A stretch of DNA of 19,170 nt from Planctomycetia bacterium (GTDB lineage Bacteria; Planctomycetota; Phycisphaerae; Phycisphaerales; SM1A02). The DNA lies in the NCBI GenBank assembly GCA_005799205.1, contig SYHM01000199.1, positions 1-19,170 on the forward strand, given 5' to 3'. Both the position numbers and the translations under genes were made by a program. The stretch's first letter is position 1, and each line of letters opens with the position of its first letter. Under the pieces are notes generated by a model, which was not told the origin of the DNA, made no database searches, and was given only the letters and a program-made list of their open reading frames with translations. Shown piece by piece: positions 7,849 through 14,594 of the stretch.

Positions 7849-8568
7849 TCAATACCCGAAGGCATCCTCCATGTCAGGCGGGGGTTCAATTGTGGGATAG
7901 AACGACAGCTCCCAGCGATCTGGCGAGCATATGTGCCACGCCCTAGGCGGGCGCGCATCGAGCCATCGGAGCGCAGCGGCAAGACGCCCGCGGTCGTGCG
8001 CCCAGCGGAGTTGTTCGCGCAGCCGATCAATCTTGCGCTTCGCTGATTCGCCGGCTGCTGCGAGGATGAATGGCATCGGGGGCGCTCCATCCCTGGGTGC
8101 GGCAGCCTCTGCGAGCCACTCCCAGAACTGGTGCCACACGAAGCCATCGGGTGACGATCGGTCTTGCGACTGGAGTTGTTCAAGCCAATCTTCGGCCGTG
8201 GCCCATTCGCGTTTTCGATCGAGGAGCTGGTCCAGAAGCTTCTGCAAGCCCTTGTAGAACTGCGATTCAATCTCAAGCTGGCATTCGTTGTCGAACGGGG
8301 ATGGATCGCAGCTCGCGAGAAACTTGATGAGGTCCTCGGCGGAGAGCGGCGCGTCAATCGCGGTGTACGGCAACTCGAATTCGGTCTCGTACTCATCGAC
8401 CAGTCGAAGTTGGATCCGGCCTCCTGCCTTGCGCGCACGCAGGCTAATCACCTCGCCGTGAATGGTGTCGACGAGCGAGACCCGCACGACCTCGACTTCT
8501 CTCCTCTTCAGGTATTTTGCTCCTCGAAGGAGCGAAGGAGCGAAGTAGTCGATGGGTGGGTTGCTCAC
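7849..8568 (-). CDS. Unknown 239-residue partner of the SNF2 helicase
   Basis: I do not recognise this protein as a named family. Residues ~6-60 (YFAPSLLRGAKYLKRREV, then VVRVSLVDTIHGEVISLR) resemble the beta-sheet that precedes the zinc site in SWIM-domain proteins, which typically opens with F/Y-x-x-x-LL-x-RG-x-x-Y. The CxC...CxH ligands are absent. The middle is acidic and helical (around 90-150, with KGLQKLLDQLLDRKREW and DWLEQLQ). A later helix has KRKIDRLREQLRWAHDRGR, and the C-terminus is Trp/Pro-rich. No signal peptide or TM segment is seen. It starts with GTG, and its GTGA overlaps the helicase stop. AAGGAG at 8576-8581 precedes the start at 7-base spacing, so translation is coupled to the helicase. 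A role assisting that helicase is inferred from this coupling. Confidence 0.75.
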   Translation of the reverse strand: MSNPPIDYFAPSLLRGAKYLKRREVEVVRVSLVDTIHGEVISLRARKAGGRIQLRLVDEYETEFELPYTAIDAPLSAEDLIKFLASCDPSPFDNECQLEIESQFYKGLQKLLDQLLDRKREWATAEDWLEQLQSQDRSSPDGFVWHQFWEWLAEAAAPRDGAPPMPFILAAAGESAKRKIDRLREQLRWAHDRGRLAAALRWLDARPPRAWHICSPDRWELSFYPTIEPPPDMEDAFGY

Positions 8569-10412
8569 TTGCGGGCTCCTTTGCTGCGGACTTCCACGAT
8601 GTGCTTGCAGGTTCCTCGGTACTCGAACCCTGGGCAGGTGCAGTCCATGTCGGGGCCGACGATGGACACCACGTACTTCTTGGACGGATCCCTCGAACTC
8701 GCGAACTCGACTGTCTGCGCCTTCGGTCCGCTCAGCGCGTTGGCAAGCGCTTCGATGATGTCTGGCGTAAGCGCCGGTCGCGGGCGGCTGGAAGATGCTG
8801 CGGCACCCGTTACTTCAGGCGCATCAGACTGCGGGTAGCGCTTTCGGAGCTCTTCGGCCGCCGACTCGACGACTCGTCGCGCCCAGTCCTGATCTCGGGA
8901 CGCGGCACCTGCGCCTTCGAGCGCACTCGCGTCGGCGAGGCCAGAAGACATCTGCCGCAGAGTTTCCTCGAGGTCGCTGAGGATGTCGCCCCCGCCAATG
9001 TCTCCAAGCACTTTGCCGTCCACGACCGCCTCGACGATCGCAGCCTTAAGCGACAGAGCCCGCTGAACGAAGGTGTCGACCGTGCCAGCTGCCACCATGT
9101 ATGTGACTTGCACGATTCGCTTCTGGCCGATTCGGTAGGCGCGGTCTTCGGCCTGCCAGTGATTCGCGGGCACCCAGTCGAGGTCGTTGAAGACCACCTG
9201 CGTGGCGGCCGTCAGTGTGATGCCCGTGCCACCTGCGATCAGGTTGCTCACGAACACGCGCACCCCTTGGTCGTTCTGGAAACGGTCGACCAGTTTCTGC
9301 CGCTGGTCGGTCGGCGTGGCACCCGTCAACAGCACTGCCTGCTCACCGAACGCCTCGGCGATGCTCTTAGCCGGTGCATCGAAGCCCGTGAAGACAATCA
9401 CCTTCTCGCCCTGGTCGAGCGCGCCTTGCACGAAGTCGATCGTCTGCTTCACCTTTGCGACGGCCAGCTTCTGTCGCACTTTCGTGAGCAACGCGAGCAA
9501 CTTCACGCGGTCGCGATTGGCACTGCGGTCGGTTGTGGCGCGGCGCCCGCCGTGCGTCTGCTCGGCGATTCCGAGTACGAGCATCTCGACCACCTGACGC
9601 ATTTCGTTTGCAGCGGTACCGAGAGGAACCTCGAGGTCGAGGCACGTGCGAATCTTGGGTGGGAGGTCGAGCACCTGGTCTTTGGTGCGCCGGAGCATGA
9701 CACCGTGCAGTTGCAGTGTGAGCTCCGCGAGGTTGCTCGCGCCGTCGGTGACGAGTCCGTATCCGTTGTCATACGCGCCGCAGTACTTCTTGGCGAAGGT
9801 GAAGAAACTGCGTGCGAGCGGGTGCTTCACCAGCTGTAGCAGGGGGAACAAATCCCGTGGGCGGTTGGTGAGCGGCGTGCCGGTCAGGCAGTGCACGGCG
9901 GGTTCACTGGGTGCAGATGCGACCAGCTTCGTACCCAGTTTGCTGCGCTGGCTCGTGTGGTTCTTGAGGTAGTGCGCCTCGTCGAAGATCAGGCCCGCCC
10001 AGGGAAGCGCAAGCAGGTTGTCGATGTGTTTCTTGAGTAGGTCGTAGTTGATGACCACCCAGCCGCGATAGCCAGCCGGTGGCACGGCACGGTCGCCGAT
10101 CACCGCGACTGGCTGCTGGCCCCCGAGGGCAGCATCGATTTCACGATGCCAGTTTCGCTTGACTGAGGCAGGGCAGACGACGAGCCACGGCCCGTCGGGA
10201 GCCGCCTCGCGCATCGCCACGATGCTCTGCCGCGTTTTACCGAGGCCCATATCGTCGGCCAGGATCGCCCGGCGCCTGCCGAGAAGGAACGCAAGTCCCT
10301 TGACTTGATGCGGAAAGAGCCCGTCCGCCAGCGAGGTCGCTCGCTGGAGCGCTTCTCCTGCGACTTCGTCGCTCGGCTTCACCGCCCGGGTTTTCATCTG
10401 TGTCGTTGCCAT
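8565..10412 (-). CDS. SNF2-family helicase with C-terminal SWIM zinc finger
   Basis: This 615-residue ATP-dependent DNA translocase is of compact SMARCAL1-like size. Visible motifs are PHQVKGLAFL (~34), Walker A DDMGLGKT (53-60), VVCPASVKRNW (~78), DEAH (144-147), LTGTPLTNR (176-184), the second RecA lobe with VIVFTGF (~338), GGTGITL (~394) and QAEDRAYRIGQKR (420-432). The C-terminus carries a SWIM zinc-binding motif with ligands C591, C593, C602 and H604. A linker of about 100 residues (~490-590) joins the two. SNF2 proteins remodel or translocate on DNA-protein complexes; the specific substrate here is unknown. The start at ATG 10410-10412 is supported by GGAG at 10421-10424 with 8-base spacing. 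It is first in a two-gene operon with the 239-residue protein. Confidence 0.93.
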   Translation of the reverse strand: MATTQMKTRAVKPSDEVAGEALQRATSLADGLFPHQVKGLAFLLGRRRAILADDMGLGKTRQSIVAMREAAPDGPWLVVCPASVKRNWHREIDAALGGQQPVAVIGDRAVPPAGYRGWVVINYDLLKKHIDNLLALPWAGLIFDEAHYLKNHTSQRSKLGTKLVASAPSEPAVHCLTGTPLTNRPRDLFPLLQLVKHPLARSFFTFAKKYCGAYDNGYGLVTDGASNLAELTLQLHGVMLRRTKDQVLDLPPKIRTCLDLEVPLGTAANEMRQVVEMLVLGIAEQTHGGRRATTDRSANRDRVKLLALLTKVRQKLAVAKVKQTIDFVQGALDQGEKVIVFTGFDAPAKSIAEAFGEQAVLLTGATPTDQRQKLVDRFQNDQGVRVFVSNLIAGGTGITLTAATQVVFNDLDWVPANHWQAEDRAYRIGQKRIVQVTYMVAAGTVDTFVQRALSLKAAIVEAVVDGKVLGDIGGGDILSDLEETLRQMSSGLADASALEGAGAASRDQDWARRVVESAAEELRKRYPQSDAPEVTGAAASSSRPRPALTPDIIEALANALSGPKAQTVEFASSRDPSKKYVVSIVGPDMDCTCPGFEYRGTCKHIVEVRSKGARK

Positions 10413-10457
10413 GTCGTGATCTCCACGACATCGAGAGGGGCATCAGCCTGAGGAGTG

Positions 10458-10474
10458 TCGCCGACCATCGGCGA
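10458..10474. promoter_or_regulatory. Perfect 7-bp inverted repeat upstream of the SNF2 operon
   Basis: TCGCCGA and its exact reverse complement are separated by three bases, 45 bases upstream of the SNF2 start codon. No run of T follows on either strand, so it looks more like an operator or an mRNA hairpin than a terminator. The surrounding 273-bp gap between the helicase and the beta-helix gene shows no convincing coding region and no clear terminator. Confidence 0.4.
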
Positions 10475-10685
10475 TCGTTGATGTTTGCAGATCAAGCGGC
10501 CAATTGAGGCCACCATCCGCCGCATCGCCCCTCGAGGGCTGACCTCAGCACCGTGGTCGGTTTCGACTCGGTTGCCGCCCACGCTTGAAGAGGTCGCGTG
10601 GGACTCTGGATGCCAAGAACAAGTCTATCGCAGGGCGTCGAACCTGCAAGCCGCGATTCCCGCTTTGCGATCAACTCCGCTCACT

Positions 10686-13487
10686 TCACGGCGCGCACGC
10701 ACCCCAGGCGCTGAGGAGTGTTCCCAAGTCGACACCATTGACGATGCCGTCGCGGCTGCAATCGGCGCGAGGAGTCGTGCCGCCGTCAGTGCCCCAAACA
10801 GTCAGCAGCGCTGCGAGGTCGACGCCGTTGACAACGCCATCTTGAATCACATCGGCAACGCAGTCGCAGACTTCACTGGTCGCATCAGCGGTGTGCGGTC
10901 CCGAGATGTTTGGTGCCGGAACGTTTGAACACACCTGCGTTCCAAGCAGGTGCAGCTTTGGTCCGCCGTTGTCGTTCACCGCGCCGATGCCTCCGTACAA
11001 CTTCTCTGCGGTGTTGCTCGTCACCGTGCAGTCGTCGAGCGTGAGATCCGCCGCTGGATTTCCATCAGGAACCCATGAGAGTCCTCCCACAAGATTGTTG
11101 GATGCGTTCGATGTGATGGACACGCGCGTGAACTCGTGCGCACCCAGCACTGCGTGAACACCTCCACCTCGGCTGTTGGCGTAGTTGTTTGCGATCGAGC
11201 AGTCGATGACGGACGTCGCGCCGCCGTAGATCTGCAATCCGCCTCCATCAGCCTGCGCAGTGTTGTCGCGGATGACACACCCATCGATGGCACCAGTGCA
11301 ACCAAACATGTAAACGCCGCCGCCGAATCCGCTGGCATTCTGCTCGATCACACAGTTGCGGATGCTCGCGGCGGAGTTAAATCCAAAGACACCGCCGCCG
11401 ACGAGTGCTGCGGGATTCGGCGGAAGGGGAGTGCCACCTTGACCACCTCGCACCGTGACTCCTTCGAGTGCAGCGGTGACAGGCTCGCCACCAGTGAATC
11501 GCACGACGGAGCCCGCGGCGCTGGCAGTGCCATCGATGATCGTCTTTCCAGCGCCGGCGCCACGCACGATGACGGCCTTGCCGGCGAATGAGATCGGTCC
11601 GGCAAATGTTCCGGCGCCGAGCGTCACGATGCGGAAGTCGCCGATCACCGTCGCATCGATCGCCCCTTGAATTGTCGCGTAGTCGCCAGGCACGGTGACA
11701 ACATCACAGCCGTCGGGCATCCCATCGCCGTCCGAGTCGGCGCAGGTCTCTGTGATGCAACTCGGCGCGAGCGAAATGATGTGACCAGAGAATGGTTCAG
11801 AGCCGCACCCACAGAACACACTGCTCGCGAGTTCAGTTGGCGTAGACGCTTCGATCACCGCGATCGCAGGCGTACTGCCAGCGTCGTAGCTGAAGCGACA
11901 GGCGGTGATCGACGACTGGTCCTTGGGGTAACCCTGAGCCGACCAGATCGCCGCGCCCGCCGCGCTCGCCTGGTTGCCAACGAACTGGCAACGCTCGATT
12001 GCCTGCACACAGTTTCCATAGATGGAGATCGCGCCACCGAGTGCGGCGTCGTTGTCCTCGAAGATGCACTCCTCGATGCCGGCGGTGCACCACGGATTGA
12101 AAGACAACGCCCCACCGCGCGTGCTGCCATGGTTGCCGCGAAATGTCGAATTGCTGATCAGCCCGCTGACAAGGCTCGCGTTGATCGCACCGCCCGCTTC
12201 ATAGGTGGGGGCTGTGGCGACATTTCCAATGAAGGAACATCCATCGATGCTCAACGACCTTCGATCAACATGGACCGAGCCGCCGTATGGGGCGGAGTTG
12301 GATTCGAACGAGCAATCGTTAAGTGCGAAGGTGCCAGACTGACCGGCGCTGGAGATCGCGCCTCCCCACTGCGAAGCGGTGTTTCCAGAGAAGACGCAAT
12401 CAGTCGCCGACAGCTGCTCAGTTGCCCCGCTGGAGATCACTCCATGGGAAACCGCACCACCGTTGGTGGCATGGTTGTTCGTGAAGTTGCAGCCAGTCAA
12501 TGTCAGCGGCTGAAACGTCTTTACATAGATCGCGCCGCCGCTCACCGCGCTGTTGCTAGTGAAGGTGCAGCCGGTGACTGTGGTGTTGCTGTTGGCTGCT
12601 GTGTAGTTCGAGGTGTCGTTACCAATCAGGATGGCAGCGCCGCCTACGGTGAGGTTGTTGTGATTCCCTGAGAACTGCGAGTCGATGACCTCGAGCACTG
12701 GTGTCTGTGCACCGCTGGCCTGAGAGGCTGAAAAGTAGATCGCGCGCCCAGTTGTGTTGGTGAAGGAGCACCGCTCAATCCTTGCCCGATTGGCCCCAAA
12801 TGAGCAACAGGAGCAGTTGATCTGAATGCAGCTGACCGTGCAGTCGGTGAAGACACAGTCCCGAACGACGTGCGCCGCTCCCACTGCGCCATCTCCCCAC
12901 AGTAGGATGGACCGACTGCACTCCACAAATGTGCATCGTTCAATCGTTCCAATGGCTTGCTCATAGATGACGCCGAAGGATCCCCCAGCGCACGATGCGA
13001 ACACAGTGTCGGTGATCGATCTGCCCTGAGAAAAGAAGGTCGCACTACTACTCTCGATGCGGCAGTGGTCGAACGAGACATTCCACTGGTAACCCGCACC
13101 GCCGACAAGACTGGTCTCAACAAAGCGGACATAGGAACCACAGCACGCGTTCACCACAAACTGTCCTCCCGCCTGGGTCGGCACGATCGTCGTCACGCCG
13201 ACGCCAGCGCCGCGCACCGTGACTTCAGTTCCGCTCGCACTCGCGATCGACGCGGGCCATGTTCCAGCCGCGACCTGAATCTCTGCTGTCGTTCCAGCGC
13301 AAATCATTGCTGCGGCGGCGTTGATACTCGGTGCGTCTTCTGGCACCCGCACGATCGCCGGGCAGTCGGCCAACGCCTGTCCCGACAAGCACAGGGTGAG
13401 TGCGAGGCTCCCCACACCTGCACACAACCGAACAGCTTCGCGGACCGAACTCCGGGACCGCACAACCAACCTGGAAGGGCTCAACAT
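10686..13487 (-). CDS. Secreted parallel beta-helix protein with C-terminal dockerin-like repeats
   Basis: This 933-residue exported protein has a twin-basic N-terminus and a hydrophobic core; signal peptidase I cleavage is likely after ALA (residue 40). Residues ~41-580 and ~596-870 are two right-handed beta-helix regions built from turns such as GCTFTSNSAVSGGAIYV and NCVIEQNASGFGGGVYM. They are split by a calcium-binding-like DSDGDGMPDGCD linker (~582-595). The last 58 residues (876-933) hold two dockerin-like repeats, DGVVNGVDLAALLTVWG and DGIVNGVDLGTLLSAWG, close to the C-terminal domains widespread in Phycisphaerae exported proteins, where surface anchoring or sorting is presumed. Many cysteines suggest disulfides. 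No catalytic residues of a polysaccharide lyase could be identified. ATG 13485-13487 is preceded by AGGAG at 13494-13498. A hairpin lies immediately upstream. Confidence 0.9.
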   Translation of the reverse strand: MLSPSRLVVRSRSSVREAVRLCAGVGSLALTLCLSGQALADCPAIVRVPEDAPSINAAAAMICAGTTAEIQVAAGTWPASIASASGTEVTVRGAGVGVTTIVPTQAGGQFVVNACCGSYVRFVETSLVGGAGYQWNVSFDHCRIESSSATFFSQGRSITDTVFASCAGGSFGVIYEQAIGTIERCTFVECSRSILLWGDGAVGAAHVVRDCVFTDCTVSCIQINCSCCSFGANRARIERCSFTNTTGRAIYFSASQASGAQTPVLEVIDSQFSGNHNNLTVGGAAILIGNDTSNYTAANSNTTVTGCTFTSNSAVSGGAIYVKTFQPLTLTGCNFTNNHATNGGAVSHGVISSGATEQLSATDCVFSGNTASQWGGAISSAGQSGTFALNDCSFESNSAPYGGSVHVDRRSLSIDGCSFIGNVATAPTYEAGGAINASLVSGLISNSTFRGNHGSTRGGALSFNPWCTAGIEECIFEDNDAALGGAISIYGNCVQAIERCQFVGNQASAAGAAIWSAQGYPKDQSSITACRFSYDAGSTPAIAVIEASTPTELASSVFCGCGSEPFSGHIISLAPSCITETCADSDGDGMPDGCDVVTVPGDYATIQGAIDATVIGDFRIVTLGAGTFAGPISFAGKAVIVRGAGAGKTIIDGTASAAGSVVRFTGGEPVTAALEGVTVRGGQGGTPLPPNPAALVGGGVFGFNSAASIRNCVIEQNASGFGGGVYMFGCTGAIDGCVIRDNTAQADGGGLQIYGGATSVIDCSIANNYANSRGGGVHAVLGAHEFTRVSITSNASNNLVGGLSWVPDGNPAADLTLDDCTVTSNTAEKLYGGIGAVNDNGGPKLHLLGTQVCSNVPAPNISGPHTADATSEVCDCVADVIQDGVVNGVDLAALLTVWGTDGGTTPRADCSRDGIVNGVDLGTLLSAWGACAP

Positions 13488-13500
13488 GTCTTTCTCCTAG

Positions 13501-13533
13501 AAAAATGCCTCGAGGAATCCCCCCCCGAGGCAT
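13501..13533 (-). terminator. Hairpin followed by T run, just before the beta-helix gene
   Basis: A perfect 8-bp stem (ATGCCTCG at 13505-13512 with CGAGGCAT at 13526-13533) encloses a 13-base loop containing a run of G on the minus strand. The stem is followed by TTTT in the minus-strand direction. This fits a short intrinsic terminator for the sigma-factor/small-protein transcript, or an attenuator in the leader of the beta-helix gene, whose start codon lies only 17 bases beyond. Confidence 0.55.
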
Positions 13534-13582
13534 AGTTCAAGCGCCACGGGGGTGCTCGGGGGGCAAATCTCCGCTTGCGAGC

Positions 13583-13786
13583 CTACCCCGCGTTGCTGGT
13601 AACCCCTACCGATTCTGCCGCCACGAGCAGACTCAGCACCTCGTACGCGAGGGCCGTGTCATCTGGGCACGCCTCAATGAGCCCTCGGTGCCACTCGTGG
13701 CGCGGGCGCGCATTGAATGTGACGAACAGCTCAACGACCCGCCGCCACCACTCGAGAGTTACAGGTTTCTGGTCGAGGCTAGGCAT
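13583..13786 (-). CDS. 67-residue protein resembling the N-terminal module of planctomycete Ser/Thr kinases
   Basis: This small soluble protein begins MPSLDQKPVTLEWWRRVVELF, continues with RPRHEWHRGLIEACPDD and ends with an LAYEVLSLLVAAES helix. That helical layout (W-x-x-V-x-x-LF ... R ... L-x-x-x-C-x-x-D ... L-x-x-EV-x-x-LL-x-A-x-E) is the one I know from the first ~60 residues of planctomycete kinases found beside ECF sigma factors. Here it stands alone with its own stop, and no kinase domain follows in any frame. ATG 13784-13786 is supported by GGAG six to seven bases upstream; a GTG at 13798 in the same frame has no such support. It overlaps the sigma-factor stop by 8 bases, so translation is probably coupled. 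It could be a sigma-factor partner or the remnant of a kinase gene. Confidence 0.65.
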   Translation of the reverse strand: MPSLDQKPVTLEWWRRVVELFVTFNARPRHEWHRGLIEACPDDTALAYEVLSLLVAAESVGVTSNAG

Positions 13787-14417
13787 TGTTTTCTCCACTG
13801 CGCTGATCGCGCGGTTTGAGTCCCCGAGAAGTGAGTTCCCTGTGAAGCCAAGCGCGGGCGAACGCCCAGTCTCCCTTCACAGTGCGCTCCGAAACATCGA
13901 GACACGCGGCGGTTCTCTCGACAGAGAGCCCCCCGACGAATCGCAACCACGCCACTGCGGCTGCGCGTGGGGCGAGTGTGTCAAGCTGGTCGAGTGCAGC
14001 GGTGATCTCATTTGACACATGCCCCTGCGCATCGTCTTCGAGCCCAAGTGCGGCCGCGTCGAGTGCCAGCTCGTGCGTATCGACCGCGACGGTGCGCTCG
14101 CGTCGCGTCGCGCGGTCTCTGCGCCTCGCTGCATCGACGACAATCTGTCCCATCATGCGAACAAGGGATCCAAACAGGTGGGCGCGGTTCTCAAACGAGG
14201 TGCCGCCGAGTTTCAGATAGAGCTCATGCACGAGCACCGTTGTGTCAATCGGACGCCGTGGGCCCTCACGAGAGAGAACCGTGCGTGCCATGCGGTGAAC
14301 CTCCTCATACAGCTCATGCCAGAGTGCCTGCAGAGCCTCATCGTCGCCCCCCTGATGGCGGCGCAACAACTCTTCAATGACTTGTCGGCGTTGGTTCGAA
14401 TCTGCAAAGCTTTCCAC
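13779..14417 (-). CDS. ECF RNA polymerase sigma factor (TIGR02999-like)
   Basis: This protein of about 212 residues has the two DNA- and polymerase-binding regions of an ECF sigma factor. Region 2 is preceded by LLRRHQGGDDEALQALW and includes DTTVLVHELYLKL, NRAHLFGSLVRMMGQIVVDAARRRDRATRRER. Region 4 is APRAAAVAWLRFVGGLSVERTAACLDVSERTVKGDWAFARAWL, with a helix-turn-helix. The TTVLVHELYLKL and NRAHLF motifs match the TIGR02999 group common in planctomycetes and acidobacteria. The start is unclear. GTG 14415-14417 lies about 13 bases after a GAGGAG; a TTG at 14436-14438 lies within the third SD-like repeat and would add seven residues. No anti-sigma membrane protein follows; the next gene is the small kinase-N-terminus-like protein. 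It is divergent from a membrane kinase, which suggests a shared signalling circuit. Confidence 0.92.
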   Translation of the reverse strand: MESFADSNQRRQVIEELLRRHQGGDDEALQALWHELYEEVHRMARTVLSREGPRRPIDTTVLVHELYLKLGGTSFENRAHLFGSLVRMMGQIVVDAARRRDRATRRERTVAVDTHELALDAAALGLEDDAQGHVSNEITAALDQLDTLAPRAAAVAWLRFVGGLSVERTAACLDVSERTVKGDWAFARAWLHRELTSRGLKPRDQRSGENNA

Positions 14418-14429
14418 TGGAATTCCAAT

Positions 14430-14462
14430 TCTCCTCAAAGTCTCCTCAAGATCTCCTCAAAA
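14430..14462 (-). repeat. Three tandem 11-bp repeats with SD-like cores before the sigma-factor gene
   Basis: The unit TCTCCTCAA (plus strand) occurs at 14430-14438, 14441-14449 and 14452-14460, exactly 11 bases apart. On the minus strand each copy reads TTGAGGAGA, so the sigma-factor mRNA leader would carry three Shine-Dalgarno-like AGGAG cores in a row. It may be a translational control element or a protein-binding site with one-turn helical spacing. Confidence 0.7.
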
Positions 14463-14501
14463 TCGTCTAGTCGTCTGCTCGAAGATGCGAGTCGGCATCC
14501 T

Positions 14502-14514
14502 CTTGATGATCAAG
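14502..14514. promoter_or_regulatory. Perfect 13-bp palindrome between sigma factor and kinase
   Basis: CTTGAT and ATCAAG flank a single central base in the divergent intergenic region, about 80 bases upstream of the kinase start. It is a candidate operator; no partner regulator is evident. Confidence 0.35.
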
Positions 14515-14543
14515 CGACGAAGAGAATCTAGTGGGGCAAAGAT

Positions 14544-14560
14544 CTTGCATGGTCTGCAAG
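14544..14560. promoter_or_regulatory. Dyad upstream of the kinase-propeller gene
   Basis: CTTGCA, a five-base spacer and TGCAAG form a 6-bp inverted repeat, 34 bases before the kinase ATG. It could be an operator or a hairpin in the mRNA leader. The shared CTTG/CAAG outer half-sites with the 14502-14514 palindrome are suggestive but weak. Confidence 0.3.
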
Positions 14561-14594
14561 TATCGTCATTGCGCGTCGGCTGCCGCAACTCGCA

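Noticed and set aside
7790..7850. Interleaved inverted repeats (GATCAA/TTGATC and GAGCAG/CTGCTC) in the convergent gap after the lipoproteins.
   Set aside because: The arms are only 6 bp with loops of about 38 bases, and no T run follows, so they do not make a credible terminator.
8517..9839. A 440-residue plus-strand open frame opposite the SNF2 gene.
   Set aside because: It is the antisense of a clearly coding helicase. The His/Arg/Asp-rich composition is what GC-rich shadow frames give.
10394..10582. A minus-strand small ORF just upstream of, and overlapping, the SNF2 start (from ATG 10525 about 43 residues, ending EITTWQRHR).
   Set aside because: It shares the region holding the SNF2 ribosome binding site and the inverted repeat, resembles no family I know, and has only a poorly spaced GA-rich stretch upstream. 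Conservation in relatives would be needed to accept it.
11667..12671. A 334-residue plus-strand open frame opposite the beta-helix gene.
   Set aside because: It is an antisense shadow of repetitive beta-helix coding sequence; the Arg/Ala-rich translation has no recognisable domain.
11000..13000. Recurrent similar segments in the beta-helix gene considered as a nucleotide repeat array or CRISPR.
   Set aside because: The similarity is at the protein level (beta-helix turns such as GGA-I), the DNA units are unequal in length, and there are no identical repeats with unique spacers.
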